In this document: positions 50,323 to 62,623 of the stretch, in pieces
Position numbering within the stretch: position 1 is the stretch's first letter
Layout: each line of letters opens with the position of its first letter
From: Saururus chinensis
Lineage: Eukaryota > Streptophyta > Magnoliopsida > Piperales > Saururaceae
Assembly (NCBI GenBank): GCA_035235625.1
Contig: CP141141.1
Span: forward strand, 15,187,968 to 15,251,967
Direction: 5' to 3'
Length of the DNA: 64,000 nucleotides
Made by a program: the position numbers and the translations under genes
The notes under the pieces: model-generated
Database searches by the model: none
Told to the model about the DNA's origin: nothing
What the model saw: only the letters and a program-made list of their open reading frames with translations

Positions 50323-53300
50323 TGTAACGTCTGGGAATGTTCTAAATTCCCAAAGTTGACCATAGGAAATTAGGTTGTTGGACCCCTTAATCTTCTCGTT
50401 AAAATAACTTAATCAATGTTTAGAATTGGTGTCTGAAATCTATATGGATAGAAAGTAGACAGGAAGAGCTTCAAAACGCCACCAAGAATGCGCAAATCAA
50501 AGTTCAAATGAGGGAGATACGACCATTCGAAGTTGAATATAACATATAGGGCCTGTTTACCCAAATTGGATGCATAGATTGGCCGTTTAAGTCACTTTAA
50601 GGGCCCGATTATTTTTGTGATGGAAATTAAATAAAAATAGGTTCAATTAGCCCAACTATGAAGGAGATTAGAAAACCCTAATCTCTATGGATTTAAAAGA
50701 GGAGAATTAGGGCTTTTTAGGGGATTTTTTGGACAGTGAAGGAAATGAGGGAATTTTCTGGCGAGACTTTGGCGAAGCGTTGGCGATGGTGGATCGATGA
50801 CAACTCAGCCTTTGAGGTAGGATTTTGAATCGAGATTAAAGATATTTTATTATTAAAACATTTTTGTAAATAATGTGAATAGTGATTTCTGCAATCATTG
50901 TTCACTTTCATTGTACTGTGTTTGTTTTCTAACTGCCAGACAATCACCGGCCGGCCACCGGCCGACCGCTAGTGATTAGACCCATTGCGGGAGGGGCGTG
51001 CTGGTCTTGGCCCTGGCCACAGAGCCCTTGGATCCAGTGGCCTTGGCAGCGGCAGATCGGCTGCCGCTGGGTCGTCACAGTAGGTTAAAAAAAAGGAACA
51101 GTTGGAGCCCTGCTTCACGGCCATCGATGGCCTGCGACGGGATTTGGGCATCCAAACTTGCCATGCGATGGTGGTCCAATTGATCTAGTCTCTCGCCAGG
51201 CCGTGATGCATGGCCGGCGATCATTTTCGTTGATTTACAGTAGAACAAAAATAAAAATAAATGGGGGCCCTTGCCGGCCACCGGGCGACAGCGGGGGCCA
51301 GGCCCATTGTGATCACTGCTTGGAGGATATCCGGTGGACCCCAACCCACTGCCTAGCCGTGGCAGCAAGCAGTGGACGTGGGGAAGACGACCTATGTTGC
51401 GGGTCGTCAACCCAAACTGACCTGGTCCGGGTCGGTTTAAGAAAAAGAAGGGGGATTGAACCGGGTTGGGTTCAGGGGGAGTAAAGTGTCAAAAATATTC
51501 TATAAAAATATTAAAAGACCCTAAGAAGTGTGGGAGTATCCTGACCAAGTTTCAGGCCCGAAAAAATCTCAGGGACAATAAAATGACCCTTTTACCCCTT
51601 ATAGTTAATTTGTCGTGTGAAAACCAGTTACCCCGACTTCAAGGCTCCGATTCAGTGGCTTATGGGTTATCTTAAAAATTGAGAAATTTTCCACTAAGAT
51701 TTTAAGGTGTATCTTAATTATGGACCAAACCACTTAGTGAGAAAAAATCCCAGTGAGTGGTTAATTGACCCTTTTGCCCTTAGGGTTTATAGTAAACCGT
51801 TAGTCAAAACCTAGGTCAGTTCAAGGGGTTCACGACCCCATCATCCGCCAAGAAAATTACACAGAGTCCATGAAGTCAAGTAGTATGCTTGAGTTCAATT
51901 TTGGACCCGTTAGATGTCAATAAGGCTTTAAACCAAATGATAGAAATACCCTTTGAGTGAACAACTGACATTCGTGTGACTGGAAGCGTGTGTCAGTTGG
52001 AAAGTGGAGCCTTCTAAAAGGCTTATGACTTAAAATAAATAGAAAGGTTGTGAGATGACCAAATGACCCAAGGGAGGGTAGCATACCCTAAGTGGTAGAA
52101 TTACTCTAATGCCATTAGGGGGCAGTATGTTCTATTTCCATTGAATCGGTAACCTAGCAACCAAGTGTTAGGGTGTCCTAGAATGATGATAAATAGCTTC
52201 AAAGGAAGGGGTGTGACCAGTAAGAGGCACGAAGACCTTGATAGGTCACAGTGTCATGGGAAACAAGGGGAAGAACCCTAATTCTCAAGGTTTAAGGCAG
52301 CGTATTACAAGTGTTTGCAACTGAGTACATCGAACAACTAGAGTGTCTTATATGTATAACTCACGGGATGCGTTAGATTTGTTTACACTCTTGGGCTTGA
52401 ACTAGCTGAGCCCTAGCCCTGCAAATGAGTGCAACGGGCCTTTATTCATTATTTATGCATTGGTGTGAATGCATGTAATTTATGTTGATTATGCCGATTC
52501 ATATTTTTATTGTTGATGCTTTGATTTATATCGGTAACTTAAGATTAATAAAGTTTAATCAAGAGACATGGGTTACCATCAGATTGTGGGGAGAACACCT
52601 AATTAAGATAATGATTAAATTCCCTCTTTAGGGTTGGGACCAGTTGATGGAGTGAACAGGGTCCTGACATGGAATTTTACCTTGGTTAATGAACCGAGGA
52701 TGGTTACGAGATGTTCTTCGAGTCATAGCTCAGTGGATGAGTTATTTAGTGGGCCGATTCACAAGGTGAAGAGGACCCAAATGGTTGAGTAGATACTTGA
52801 CTGGATGAAAATAATCTAGTCTAAGTTTCATATTTTTGGGGGAGTCAATGGTCATAAGGACCTGAGGCTTCTATAGATACATTAGTAATGTCTTATAAGA
52901 CATTTTCTCCCAGAGTTGGGATGGTGGAGATTGCGATATGCTTCTTCATTGCCACAACGGTTTGGGTATTGACTAGAGGGTCTTTACCAATGGTCTCTCG
53001 CAGGTCTTCCTAGGACTATTTAGTACGTACGAAAAGTGGAGTTGTATGAGCATCATGGAAGGCTTGTGCTTCTCCCCAATCTGTGTCCATGAGCACAGTT
53101 GGGATCCTCTTCTCCAGATTTGTGGCAGGCTATTAAGAGCTCTCGGGATTTGGGTCAAGCTGCTGTTAAGCAATCTACTTCAAGGTTGGAATACTATGTT
53201 TGGGGGTTTCTCGAGGGGCGAGTCATCTCTAAGTTATAGATTTGATAGTATTAATTATTGAACAAGGAATGTAAGATGATTAATAACATTATTTGATATT

Positions 53301-53947
53301 GCTTGTTAATTAGACAAGTGGAACGATTAAAGGACTTACTAAAAGGTAGCTTGGTTAAAAATACCTAAGCATTGCATGTGTAATGCTATGCTTCTTATGA
53401 TAGATTAGTTTCTAGGCTGAACTACGTCTAGATCTGATCTTGTTGGAAACATTGGAGATGTTGTCTGATGAGTACGTAGGCAACTAACATCGGGTGATGT
53501 TGACCCGATCTGAAAAATATTAATTAAACCTTTTGTCTTTTGGAAGATCTTCTCCTGAAGGCGGAGATATTTCATTGTTGTTGTTGTGGTTGTTTCATTT
53601 GGTTTGTTGCAGATTCTCTAGGCGATGACAAGTAAGACCAAGACAGGCAAGCACAAGAAGTTTTTGCATTTCTGCAACTCCGATACGTTAGTGTACCTTT
53701 AATGTGAGAGTCAACTTGTTCTTTATTTTCAAACGGATGATAGACTTGTACTTAGATGGATAAGTTGTTGTTGAAATTTTGAGACGTGTAAATATCATAT
53801 GATTTGATATCTGTATTTGTGAACCTCAATTATCATGGCTTGGATATTTAATCAAATTATTTGTTTTGTATAGAAGGAAAAAAAATAATTATTGCTACTT
53901 ACCATTCGTGCTATTTAAAAATGCTTTTAAAAATCTGGGTTGTGACA
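50323..53947 (+). mobile_element. Solo LTR, family D copy 2
   Basis: A 3625-bp LTR with a perfect 5-bp target duplication ATTTG (50318-50322 and 53948-53952). It starts TGTAACGTCTGGGAATG and ends GGGTTGTGACA. It has a G/C-rich island at 50925-51450 and a ~250-bp segment (about 52590-52850) missing from copy 1. No gag/pol; solo LTR. It sits within the C-terminal part of the MULE transposase gene. Confidence 0.93.
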
Positions 53948-54449
53948 ATTTGCATTTGTATTGGATTATTAAACTGTGTTAGAGATGCTAGTGGACCACG
54001 GAATAGCCGGGCCCACTAGTGGCACATTTCTCAAGGTAGGGGGTGTGGCTTCCCATAAGAGGGTCGTCCCCTCCCTTGGTTGGTTTATGCAATTGAATAT
54101 TCAGCTTCCTCTTCCCTTTCTTCCTCCCCTTTTCCTGCGTGAAACTTCAAGGTACCAATTGTTCTACTTTGGGCACAGTAGTGCCTATCTGTTGGTTGTG
54201 ACTCTTATCCAATTTGAGTGGGATAGGTGGCCTGAACATAGGTAGAACTCCAGTCAGTGCCCACTAATACCTATATGTTGTTGGGGATATTGGCTCTTGA
54301 TATGTCAATTTACATGTTTTAGTAGAGTATCATTTTTCGCAATAGTCAGACATATAGAAGTGTTTATGATCAATTGTTTTGATTGTATGTTTATACAGTA
54401 GCCCCAGATGCTGAAACTTTCCACATATGTAGCTACATTCGACCAGATT

Positions 54450-56950
54450 CACAACATCCTATTCGATACATATCGTGTAAATGAGAATGCGATAAATAAC
54501 CAATGTCATGTTACCAATTACATGACCCATAATGCTACCATATGATCGTGTAAGGATAACAAATACACTTACACGATATGGATAATAATGTATACACACA
54601 CACGATATGGACAATAACATTTAAATGTATTGTACCTAGTGATATAAAGAGTTAACCTGGAATTCATACATTGGCATTGGCAATACATGCACATTCCTTA
54701 CTTCTCGTATGTTTTCAATGTGTTTGCGGGCAAATGAGGTTAAATCTTCAGTCATATTTTGTTTGTCTGTCCGACGTTTATCAAATAATGCGGCTAGATG
54801 CTCCCTTGTATGCTCAATTAACCAAGTTATAGGCATCGACTTGGCTTTTTTGAACATTGCATTGGCACTTTTAGACCTATTTGAGCTGAGGGTTCATATC
54901 TTTTCCCTGGAAATGCGACATTGGCCCAGTGCTCTGAACCTATCTTATTTAGCCATGCAAATACTTTAAGATTATTTTCTTTAATATTGTTTATTGTTTC
55001 ATCATACACGTTTTTTTCTAAAAGTTTCAGCTGCAACATGGAGTTGGTCCTTTAGGTAGTTGTCCTTGAATCTATCCAACATATTTGCTGCCATGTGACA
55101 AATGCAATATATGTGGTGTGTAAATAGAAAAAACTACTTAACAGTATTTGCCAAGCCCTTCATTCTATCAGAAATAATTGTATCCAACTTGGCTGGAGGA
55201 TCATAAAATAGATGATTTCTAAGCAATTCAAGGAACTAGCACCATGTTTTCTTACACTCATTCACAACCACTGCAAATGCGATGCATAACATATTATTGT
55301 TCTCGTCCAATGCAGTTGCTATCAATAGTTATCCATGATACTTTTCCTTCAAGAAAGTTGCATCTACCATTAGCAATGGCCTCAATGTTGTTTTGAACAC
55401 TCTTACAACAAGCCCAAACATTCAAAATATATTTTTCAAATCAAATCATCTTATAGGTCAGGAATATCACATGATCTTATTGGAACTTACACTTCTTGGA
55501 TTTATATATTCTATCTGAATTCCATAAGCAGGAAGTATGCAATAGGATTCGTCTGGATCCCCATCTATTAAATTAGTCGGTGCTTTACCTGCACAACCAA
55601 ATATTAAGTTGTTAACATTCTAATAAAGGTTATACGACAAGTTCATTTGTCGTGTTCCCGATCACATGACAACATTTGTAGTCGTTATATCGTAAACCAG
55701 AACTAATTAAGCATCATGTTCATGTTAACATGATTTGTAATTAAGTCATGTGATAAGAAAATGTGATTGTATTCTTATCATGTGCTTGATAACACGACAT
55801 AGTTAAAATTTGTGTTACAAAACACACACTTCAAGTAGTATCCTAAGTTTATATTATCTGCTCACCAACATTTCTTGTAGTTCGTAGTAATGCCCTAGTG
55901 CTTCGAAATATAACTTGCTATGCTTTTAGGTGTAATATCTACTAAATCTTTAAATAGCCCATAACATTTTCTCGCAATTGAAAGGTGCGATGTTAGAGGA
56001 TGGTCAATTGACTTCCTTTGAGTTCCACATGGATGGTTCAGCACTAACCTCGTGACAGTCACATGCTCTCTTATATTTTAAGCTCTTATGTACTAGTTAC
56101 AAGAATGACTAGAGCACTTTGCGGCATATGTATTCCTATTTTCATCCACAACACGGTAAGTGAAATCCGCCTTTATTGCTAAGTCGATCAAAACCCTCTT
56201 GAAATGTAACATGCTTAGAAAATGTGCTCCCATTCCGAGTAGCTTCTAGTAATCCTTTGCTTACAAATTGCCAGTCACTAGCTCGCCTTCACCAATATTT
56301 AGTTTCAACAAGTTGAGATCATTGACTGTCTCCCACTCTGCTCGGCCTTAACATCAAAGTTACTGGGGACCTCGTCATTTCCAAATCCTTCGTGGCCAGA
56401 CATACTTTCAATGTTAACTATATCATTCTCGTTCCACTAATCATCACCCCACACTTCTTCAAAAATTTCACCATTGTAATTACAAAGGTTGTATGGGGTT
56501 CATAGTTATCAAATGAAGTCCTGATCGCACCCATCATTGGCGACAATTTTTCTAATCCAATTTGATTGGATTCTATTAGAGGTTCTGTAGTCATTGGATT
56601 GATGTAAGAAGAATGACATGGATTTGTTGACGACAAATTTCTCAGTTCTCCCAATTTGCATTAGATATTAGCGTGTTAATCAATATGAGATATAACTCGA
56701 TATCGTGTATTTAGTTACATGCTTACTATTCATGTCATGCTACAGATAACACGATAGGAATACATGTCGTGTTATTACACTTACACTGAATATCATTATT
56801 GTTATATTGTGTATGCAGGTTTCATTATTACTTATGTGATGGAATAAAAATCATGTTATTCCTTCTAATGATATGCTTTGAACAGAATATGATAAGTTAT
56901 ATATCGTGTGCTCGAGTAAACGATAAAGTACATTCTCATGTAAACTCAAA
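54450..56950. repeat. Dispersed ~22-bp palindrome, cluster 3
   Basis: Copies include about 54500 (CATGTTACCAATTACATGAC), 55655 (CGTGTTCCCGATCACATGAC), 55780 (CATGTGCTTGATAACACGAC), 56735 (CATGCTACAGATAACACGAT) and 56900 (ATCGTGTGCTCGAGTAAACG). They lie in likely introns and flanks of the transposase. Confidence 0.8.
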
Positions 56951-57497
56951 ATTGATTGTTACTTCACAGTTTCAAAAGTGAATTGTGTATCATTGACTCC
57001 TGTTTGCATTCCAAAATTAGAGTTGGGCTAAGCCATTACGACCTGTGATTTAGCTCTATTGAATGTTTGGTTCGTTTCACTGATGGTGATTTGTCACCAT
57101 TGTCGGGCTCTTTCATCTTGGAATACAATGATAACACCTCCTTATTTTCCTTTTTATGAATGGAAAACACTGATTGTAAGTCCTTGTCGTCTTGTAATTC
57201 ATATATCATGGATAATTGGAAAGATGGAATTAAATGTTTCAATGTCGCATTACCATTGATGGCAAGTCGTGCTTTGACCTGAAGTAATAGCTTGCTGAAC
57301 CTCAGATCAATGTTCATCAACCGTGCCTTTCTACTAATATACATGTCATCATTGCCTACCTCTCTGTTATAATGTATGTAAATATCAATCCTATCCATAA
57401 TAGGTATAAAAGCGTGATCGAATCCACGAAATGAAGCCTTTGGAGCCCTCAAAAGCTTATGGGGTGTAAAAAAATAGTTTTTAATGAACAATGGCAC
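54600..57497 (-). pseudogene. MuDR-type transposase of the Ulp1-MULE
   Basis: Minus-strand order: N-terminal region 57497-57036 (FIPIMDRIDIYIHYNREVG, then MYELQ-like IYELQDDKDLQSVF), a degraded stretch to 55500, then the DDE domain at about 55400-55080. The DDE part shows LLMVDATFLKEKYHG, then TALDENNNMLCIAFAVVNEC, KLDTIISDRMKGLANTVK and YCICHMAANMLDRFKDNYLK. Both the first (VDATF) and second (SDRMKG) catalytic Asp positions are kept. The region 55039-54636 follows (AWLNKIGSEHWANVAFPGKR, then MPITWLIEHTREHLAALFDK), and the zinc knuckle lies at 50148-50191. Stops and the LTR insertion inactivate it. Confidence 0.88.
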
Positions 57498-57719
57498 TCA
57501 TAGGTTAGTCACCGGCGACTTTTGTGAGCCCCCAATGAATCTCAGCACACTGGAATGGTGTTGCACTATTCTGTATTCATGTATTACAATATTTGGGGTA
57601 GTGGGTTTATTTAAAACCTAAGGGGAGTTTGATCCATAAGCAAGTAATATAGCATTTGTGTTTAAAATCCAGGGAATATGGAATATTGTGTTCTTCATCT
57701 AGGCAATATGAAAAAATCT

Positions 57720-58614
57720 CTATATTGCGCATTTCAACTTTTTTCAATTATGGGTTTTCATCAATGATTTTCCAAAATCTTTCTATTGATAGTTCATGAT
57801 AGTCAAGTTTTGCTCACCCATTATTAATTTGTCATAATTGAGGACTTCAACTGCTACTAAAATTTCTTTCTATTTTTACTCTATGTTCTTCTCAGCGACT
57901 ACATAGTCTAATTGTCTACCACATAGTGTAGAGCACATTAGTAGTTAGGTGCGTTGTTAGTCACTTTTTTCTTCATAAACCATACCTATGAATTTCGACA
58001 AGTATTTACGTGCTCACGTGTATTTTGTTTCTAGAATTTGACGAGAGGCCTAGTTCCACATTCTGCATGTACTTTTTCTTCTTTTCAAAATTTGTTGAAA
58101 GGTGTCATTTATATCTTTTTGGATTCATTGTGTTTATTGCATTCAATTGTGATTCTTTATGAAAAGGATAATAGATAATGGTTAACCAATTAACCAGCTG
58201 ATTATTAGTTGATAGAACATATACAGAAGAACCTATACCATGTACTTAATAGAACAATTATGGACAAAGACTTGGGAAACATTTATAGTAATGGAATATG
58301 TTATACTGTAATTTTATCGTTCCATTGGTAGCCTTACTTGTACATATTAAAAATGGCTTCCTCACTAAGGAGATCAATGTTAGAACTAATTATTATTTTT
58401 CCAATGACCTAAGAACTTTTTCTAGGAAGAAATGTTTTGTCAAAGGTGTAGAACCTAGAATCAAGTAAGAACCCAATAGTTTCTACAACCATTGGAGTAA
58501 ATACCCTTTTTCTTAGTTTATTGGGCAGAAGACCTCCTATATGATGCAACAAAGTGAGATACACCTACCTTGTATATATGAAAAAAGGGTTTCTTAGATG
58601 TCAAAATGTCAATT
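57720..58614. other. Interval between MULE right end and next LTR
   Basis: A/T-rich. No recognisable gene, repeat or RNA. Confidence 0.5.
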
Positions 58615-60100
58615 TGTAAGATCTTCTAATTTATTACCTTTTTTTATTTATGTAAAATTATTTATTTTGGTTTAATTTAATTTTCTTATTAGTTATAAAT
58701 TTCTTAAAATTTTATTTTATTTTTGTTTAGGATATTGGCGTCTAGCTTGATCCACCTATTTAATGATATTTTTCTATTTTCCTTGATCAAACACCATGGG
58801 ACCCATGTCCGTATCAAATGGCATGCTACCATTTCGGCCGCCAACCTTTTATTAATTTGGCTAAGTGGGCTTCGGTGTAATTAAATGCATATTTGTCAAG
58901 TCTGCACTTAAATGGTCACCTAGGGCCTATTCACCAATTTTTTAGCCCAATAATCTAATTTTTAGCCCACAAGCCACTTTCTATAAAAGGAAAACTTTAG
59001 CCTATTTTCTAAATGGGGAAGGGTTGATATTAGGAGGGAAGCTAGGCTCTATCCCCATTTCCCAAAGGAGAAACTCATCTTAAGTAAGATTTTTCACTTG
59101 ATCACACGTTAATTCTTTCAATTTTTGTATTAATCATCTCATCCTTCACTTATCCTATTTGAATTCTTAGTTTCTTTCCATCAAGATTATCTTTTTAATT
59201 GTGATTAGAACCTAAATTTATGTGATTTTCGTTTTTAGCTTAAGGAAGTCTTGAATTTATCATTTCCATGTTGATTTGAGTCTATTAGCTAGGTTTTGAT
59301 TAGGACTAACAAAAGCCGTAATTTTTAGGTAAGATTTATTAAGGTTGGAGTTCATTAAAGGGATTCACAAGCTTAATAGAGATAAGGGGTTTTTATGTTA
59401 AGTGATTTTCTTGTTTGTTATACCATGATTGTGGGTTTATTTAAGCTTTTGAAGCATCTTCATGAGTAATGGTGATCCCTTAAAAGATATGAAATTGATT
59501 GTTATTTTTGTATGTTTAAGTATTAAAAATGTTAGATCCGTCATGTTTTGAGCTAGGTATTGATTATATGATGTTTTGGGAATTTATATGTAATTTCGGA
59601 ATGATTTTGGTTCATATTTCAAGAGGAAGAAGACAAACCATAGTGAACCACGTTGACCATTTGAACGAGCTAGCAGGTTGTATGAATGGCCAAACAAAAA
59701 ATTGGCCATGTTGATTTTTTTGTTGCTTTGTGATTATTCCTTCATTCTTGCTTCATGATTCTAGTATATTAAGACTATGCTTAGCTAGAAATAATTATAC
59801 AATTAATTGCATAGGAACCTTCTTTGGAAGTGTTTCAGTCTAGGTATAAAGATGATTATGCATGTTTAGGCTTAGTACGATGCTCTACTTGATTTAAATC
59901 CATATTTCGGTTATTTATTCTTCATTATTTCATGACTACATTAACTTATGGTCATGAGAGGATATGAATGCTTGCACATGTAAATTTAATTACAAATGAG
60001 CCATGTTTCACATATTTTAGCTCAATTAGGTACATGACCATGAATGTAGCTCTTACCCATGCTTATATGGATGGATCGTGTTTCATATATTTAATACTAA
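58615..60100 (+). mobile_element. LTR family B copy, 5' part
   Basis: It starts TGTAAGATCTTCTAATTT and runs parallel to the copy starting at 62624 (shared CCCCATTTCCCAAAG / CCCTATTTCCCAAAG near 59051 and 63119, and the GAGATAAGGGG / GAGGTAAGGGA block). It is interrupted at about 60100 by family A-like LTR sequence and appears to resume at about 62411-62623. No coding domain. Confidence 0.72.
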
Positions 60101-62410
60101 TAAATTTGAGGAAAGACAATATCCCGTTTTGAAGTTATCACCGCATCAAGCACTATGCAGGCATGTGCTGCTTGGCCCACACACACGTGCGGGACCATCG
60201 TCTACTCTCAAACACTTCCCTATAAATAGGGAAGAGTCCTTCTATTTTGGGGGGAGTTTTCTAGCCCATTCTAAGACCGATTTCACCCGTTCAAGAGGCA
60301 TTATTAGCTAATTTGAGGTGATCTACGCGATGGAATGGTCTATTCTTCAAGTTGGTCACCCTAGAGGGGGGACATCTTGGGGTAAGAGGAGGCTTTATCC
60401 ATCGTCCTTGGACCCCAAAGAGAGAAAAGCGGTCTGGAGTAAGAGGAGGCTCCATCCTCTGCCATCAGGATTGCAATGAGAAAAGTGGCTTGGAGTAAGG
60501 GGAAGCTTTGTCCTTTGCCGACGGGCCATAAAGAGAGAGAGAGAAAGAGAGAGAAATGTCCCTAGGAAGGGGGAGGTTTTGTCTGCTACCTTTGGGCGGA
60601 TAGAGAGATATATGTCTCCAAGCAAGTGGAGGTTCTATAAGTTGCCTTCAGGCAGGTAGAGAGAGATATGTCTCCGAGTAAGGGTAGGTGATGTCCTCCT
60701 CCTTTGAGCATGCAAAGTGAGATACATCTCCGAGTAGTTAGAGATTATGTTTGTTGCCTTTAGGTATGAAGAATGAGATAAGCCCTGGGAAAGGGTAGTG
60801 TATGTTTGTCATCTTCGGGAAAAATGAGAGAGACATTCCAGATCAAGAGGAGGCTTGCCCCCCATCTCCATATTTGAAGGGGAGGACACCTTGAAGGAAA
60901 GAACAACTCTGAATGCCGCTACTTCTAGAACTATGTGGGAGTAAGTATTTATGACCTTCTGATTTAATATATAATTATATGAATGCATGTACATCTTAAG
61001 TAGTTAATTTAGAATGCTAAATAATATATATGTTATGCTCTGATCTGATGTATTCTAATCTGCTTTACTCTACTTTGATCTGATATGCTCTATCATATCT
61101 AATATGATCTAATATGGTCAGATGAGATCTGATTTGATCTGATGTGTTCTGATGTGATCCAATATGCTCTATTGTGTTTTGTTCCGCATTGTGATAGAGT
61201 GAGATGTGTAATTCCACTTATTTGTTAGCTTATGTTTAACTCTGACGATTTATAAGATTTTTGTTAGATTCTAAATAATTTATTTGGATATAAGGAAATA
61301 CATATTTTGATGTATATAATTTTGTATTGTATGATGCATATATTAGCCGTTAGGCAGAACTATGTTCGGATTTGATCATATTGGAATAACATCGTAGATA
61401 TCATCCAATATGTACGTAAGCTACCAATGGCACTACAACATTGGCCCGATCCAAATTAGTAATAAAATATAGTTTTATTCTCACCTACGTGCATCGGAGT
61501 GCTTAAGCTTTGAGTACGTAGAGGAACATTGTAGCTCTCGCACACAGATGTCACCACTCTTGGATAGTTTTGAAAAATTATAACTCTTATTTTTGCATTC
61601 AAACCCCCAGCTTAGGTCGATTCTCAAGCCATGGTGTTACAAATAATATCATACCTTTGCTTTGTCTGCGAGAGGAGAATGTTTTAAAATTATATATTGA
61701 TTTAATTTGAATTTCAATTTTAAATCGGAATTAATCTAAAATTTTTGTTTTAACTTTATTGTATCAAATTTAATACAAATCTGATTTTAGAACTTTCTAT
61801 TCTACATGTGTGATATCGGATTCAATACGAACTCCGATTTTGAACTTTCCATATGCTTGTGTGATATCAGATTCAATACGAACTGCAATTTTGAACTTTT
61901 CATTTCGCATGCATGATATCAAATTTAATATGAACTTCCATTTTAAGCTTTTCGTCTTGCATGTGTGACATCGGATTTAATATGAACTCCGATGTTTTGC
62001 ATGTGTGACATCAGATATAATACGAACACCGATTTTGAACTCTTCATTTTGTGTGCATGATATCAAATTTAATACAAACTTTGATTTTGAACTTTCCATT
62101 TTACATGTGTGACATCAAATTTAATACGAATTTTGATTTTACGAATTTCAATTTTTAATCAAAAGTAATTTAAAATTTTAGTTTGCATGTTTGCATGTAT
62201 TACCATAACATTGGCCTGATCCAAATTAGTAGTAAAATATATTTTTATTCTAGCCTATACTCATCGGAGCACTGAAGCTCCATAGTGCATAGAGGAACAT
62301 TGCAACTCTGGCACACATATGTCTCCGCTCCAGGATAGTTCTGAAAAAAGTATTAGTCCAATTTTTGTGTTTTGAACCATTAGCTCTAGTCAGTTCTTGA
62401 GCCATAGTGT
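60100..62410 (+). mobile_element. LTR family A-related segment, 5'-truncated
   Basis: Homologous to the solo LTR at 2152-3988. It shares a TATAAATA box (60221) with a following GTTCAAGAGGC and TCTTCAAGTTGG leader, and the 3' module GTTAGGCAGAACTA, TACGTAAGC, GGCCCGATCCAAATTAGT, CTCTCGCACACAGATG. Within it, 60360-60830 holds loose repeats of the type GAGAGA, TGTCTCCGAGTAAG, GGAGGTT. The last ~215 bp of the LTR appear twice (61425-61640 and 62195-62410). Its 5' ~490 bp are missing and no target duplication was found. Confidence 0.7.
61690..62165 (+). repeat. Tandem array, ~52-bp unit, about 8 degenerate copies
   Basis: Units carry GCATGTGTGACATC, GATTTAATACGAACT and CCGATTTTGAACTTTCC. The array lies between the two copies of the LTR A tail. 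Confidence 0.92.
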
Positions 62411-62623
62411 TATAGATACACTTGATTATGTAGGGCAAATGTAAATGTTGATACTTGATTCGTGGAGGATGTGAATAAACCATGAAACTTAAATGATTTT
62501 GCATGTTGTGCATGTGTTATGAATTATAAATGAGTTCATATTATGATGCATAGGTGGTATGAATGTGAATATGAAATGCGATATAACTCATGATGTACAA
62601 GTGTATATAATAGATATGTGATG
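62411..62623 (+). mobile_element. LTR family B fragment
   Basis: ATGTGTTATGAATTATAAATG and TATGATGCATAGGTGG parallel the LTR B copy near 15410-15450. Probably the continuation of the copy starting at 58615. Confidence 0.5.

Larger units (their letters stand above)
40491..57719. mobile_element. ~17.2 kb MULE with TIRs, an Ulp1-type gene (+) and a MuDR transposase (-)
   Basis: Imperfect terminal inverted repeats: left 40491-40542 (on the minus strand AAGGAATATAGAATATTC, then AAGGCAATATGGAAAA), right 57666-57719 (AGGGAATATGGAATATTG, then TAGGCAATATGAAAAA). Inside the left end runs a plus-strand Ulp1-type gene, and inside the right end a minus-strand transposase, so the two converge near 49100-50050. 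Two solo LTRs (41110-47803 and 50323-53947) were inserted later; without them the element is roughly 6.9 kb. No 9-bp target duplication could be identified. This matches Kaonashi-type MULEs known to carry Ulp1-like genes. Confidence 0.8.

Noticed and set aside
60340..60830. Possible gene with repeated GAGGTTTTGTC-like codons
   Set aside because: It is the repetitive leader of an LTR; frames are not maintained and the homologous solo LTR shows the same leader type.
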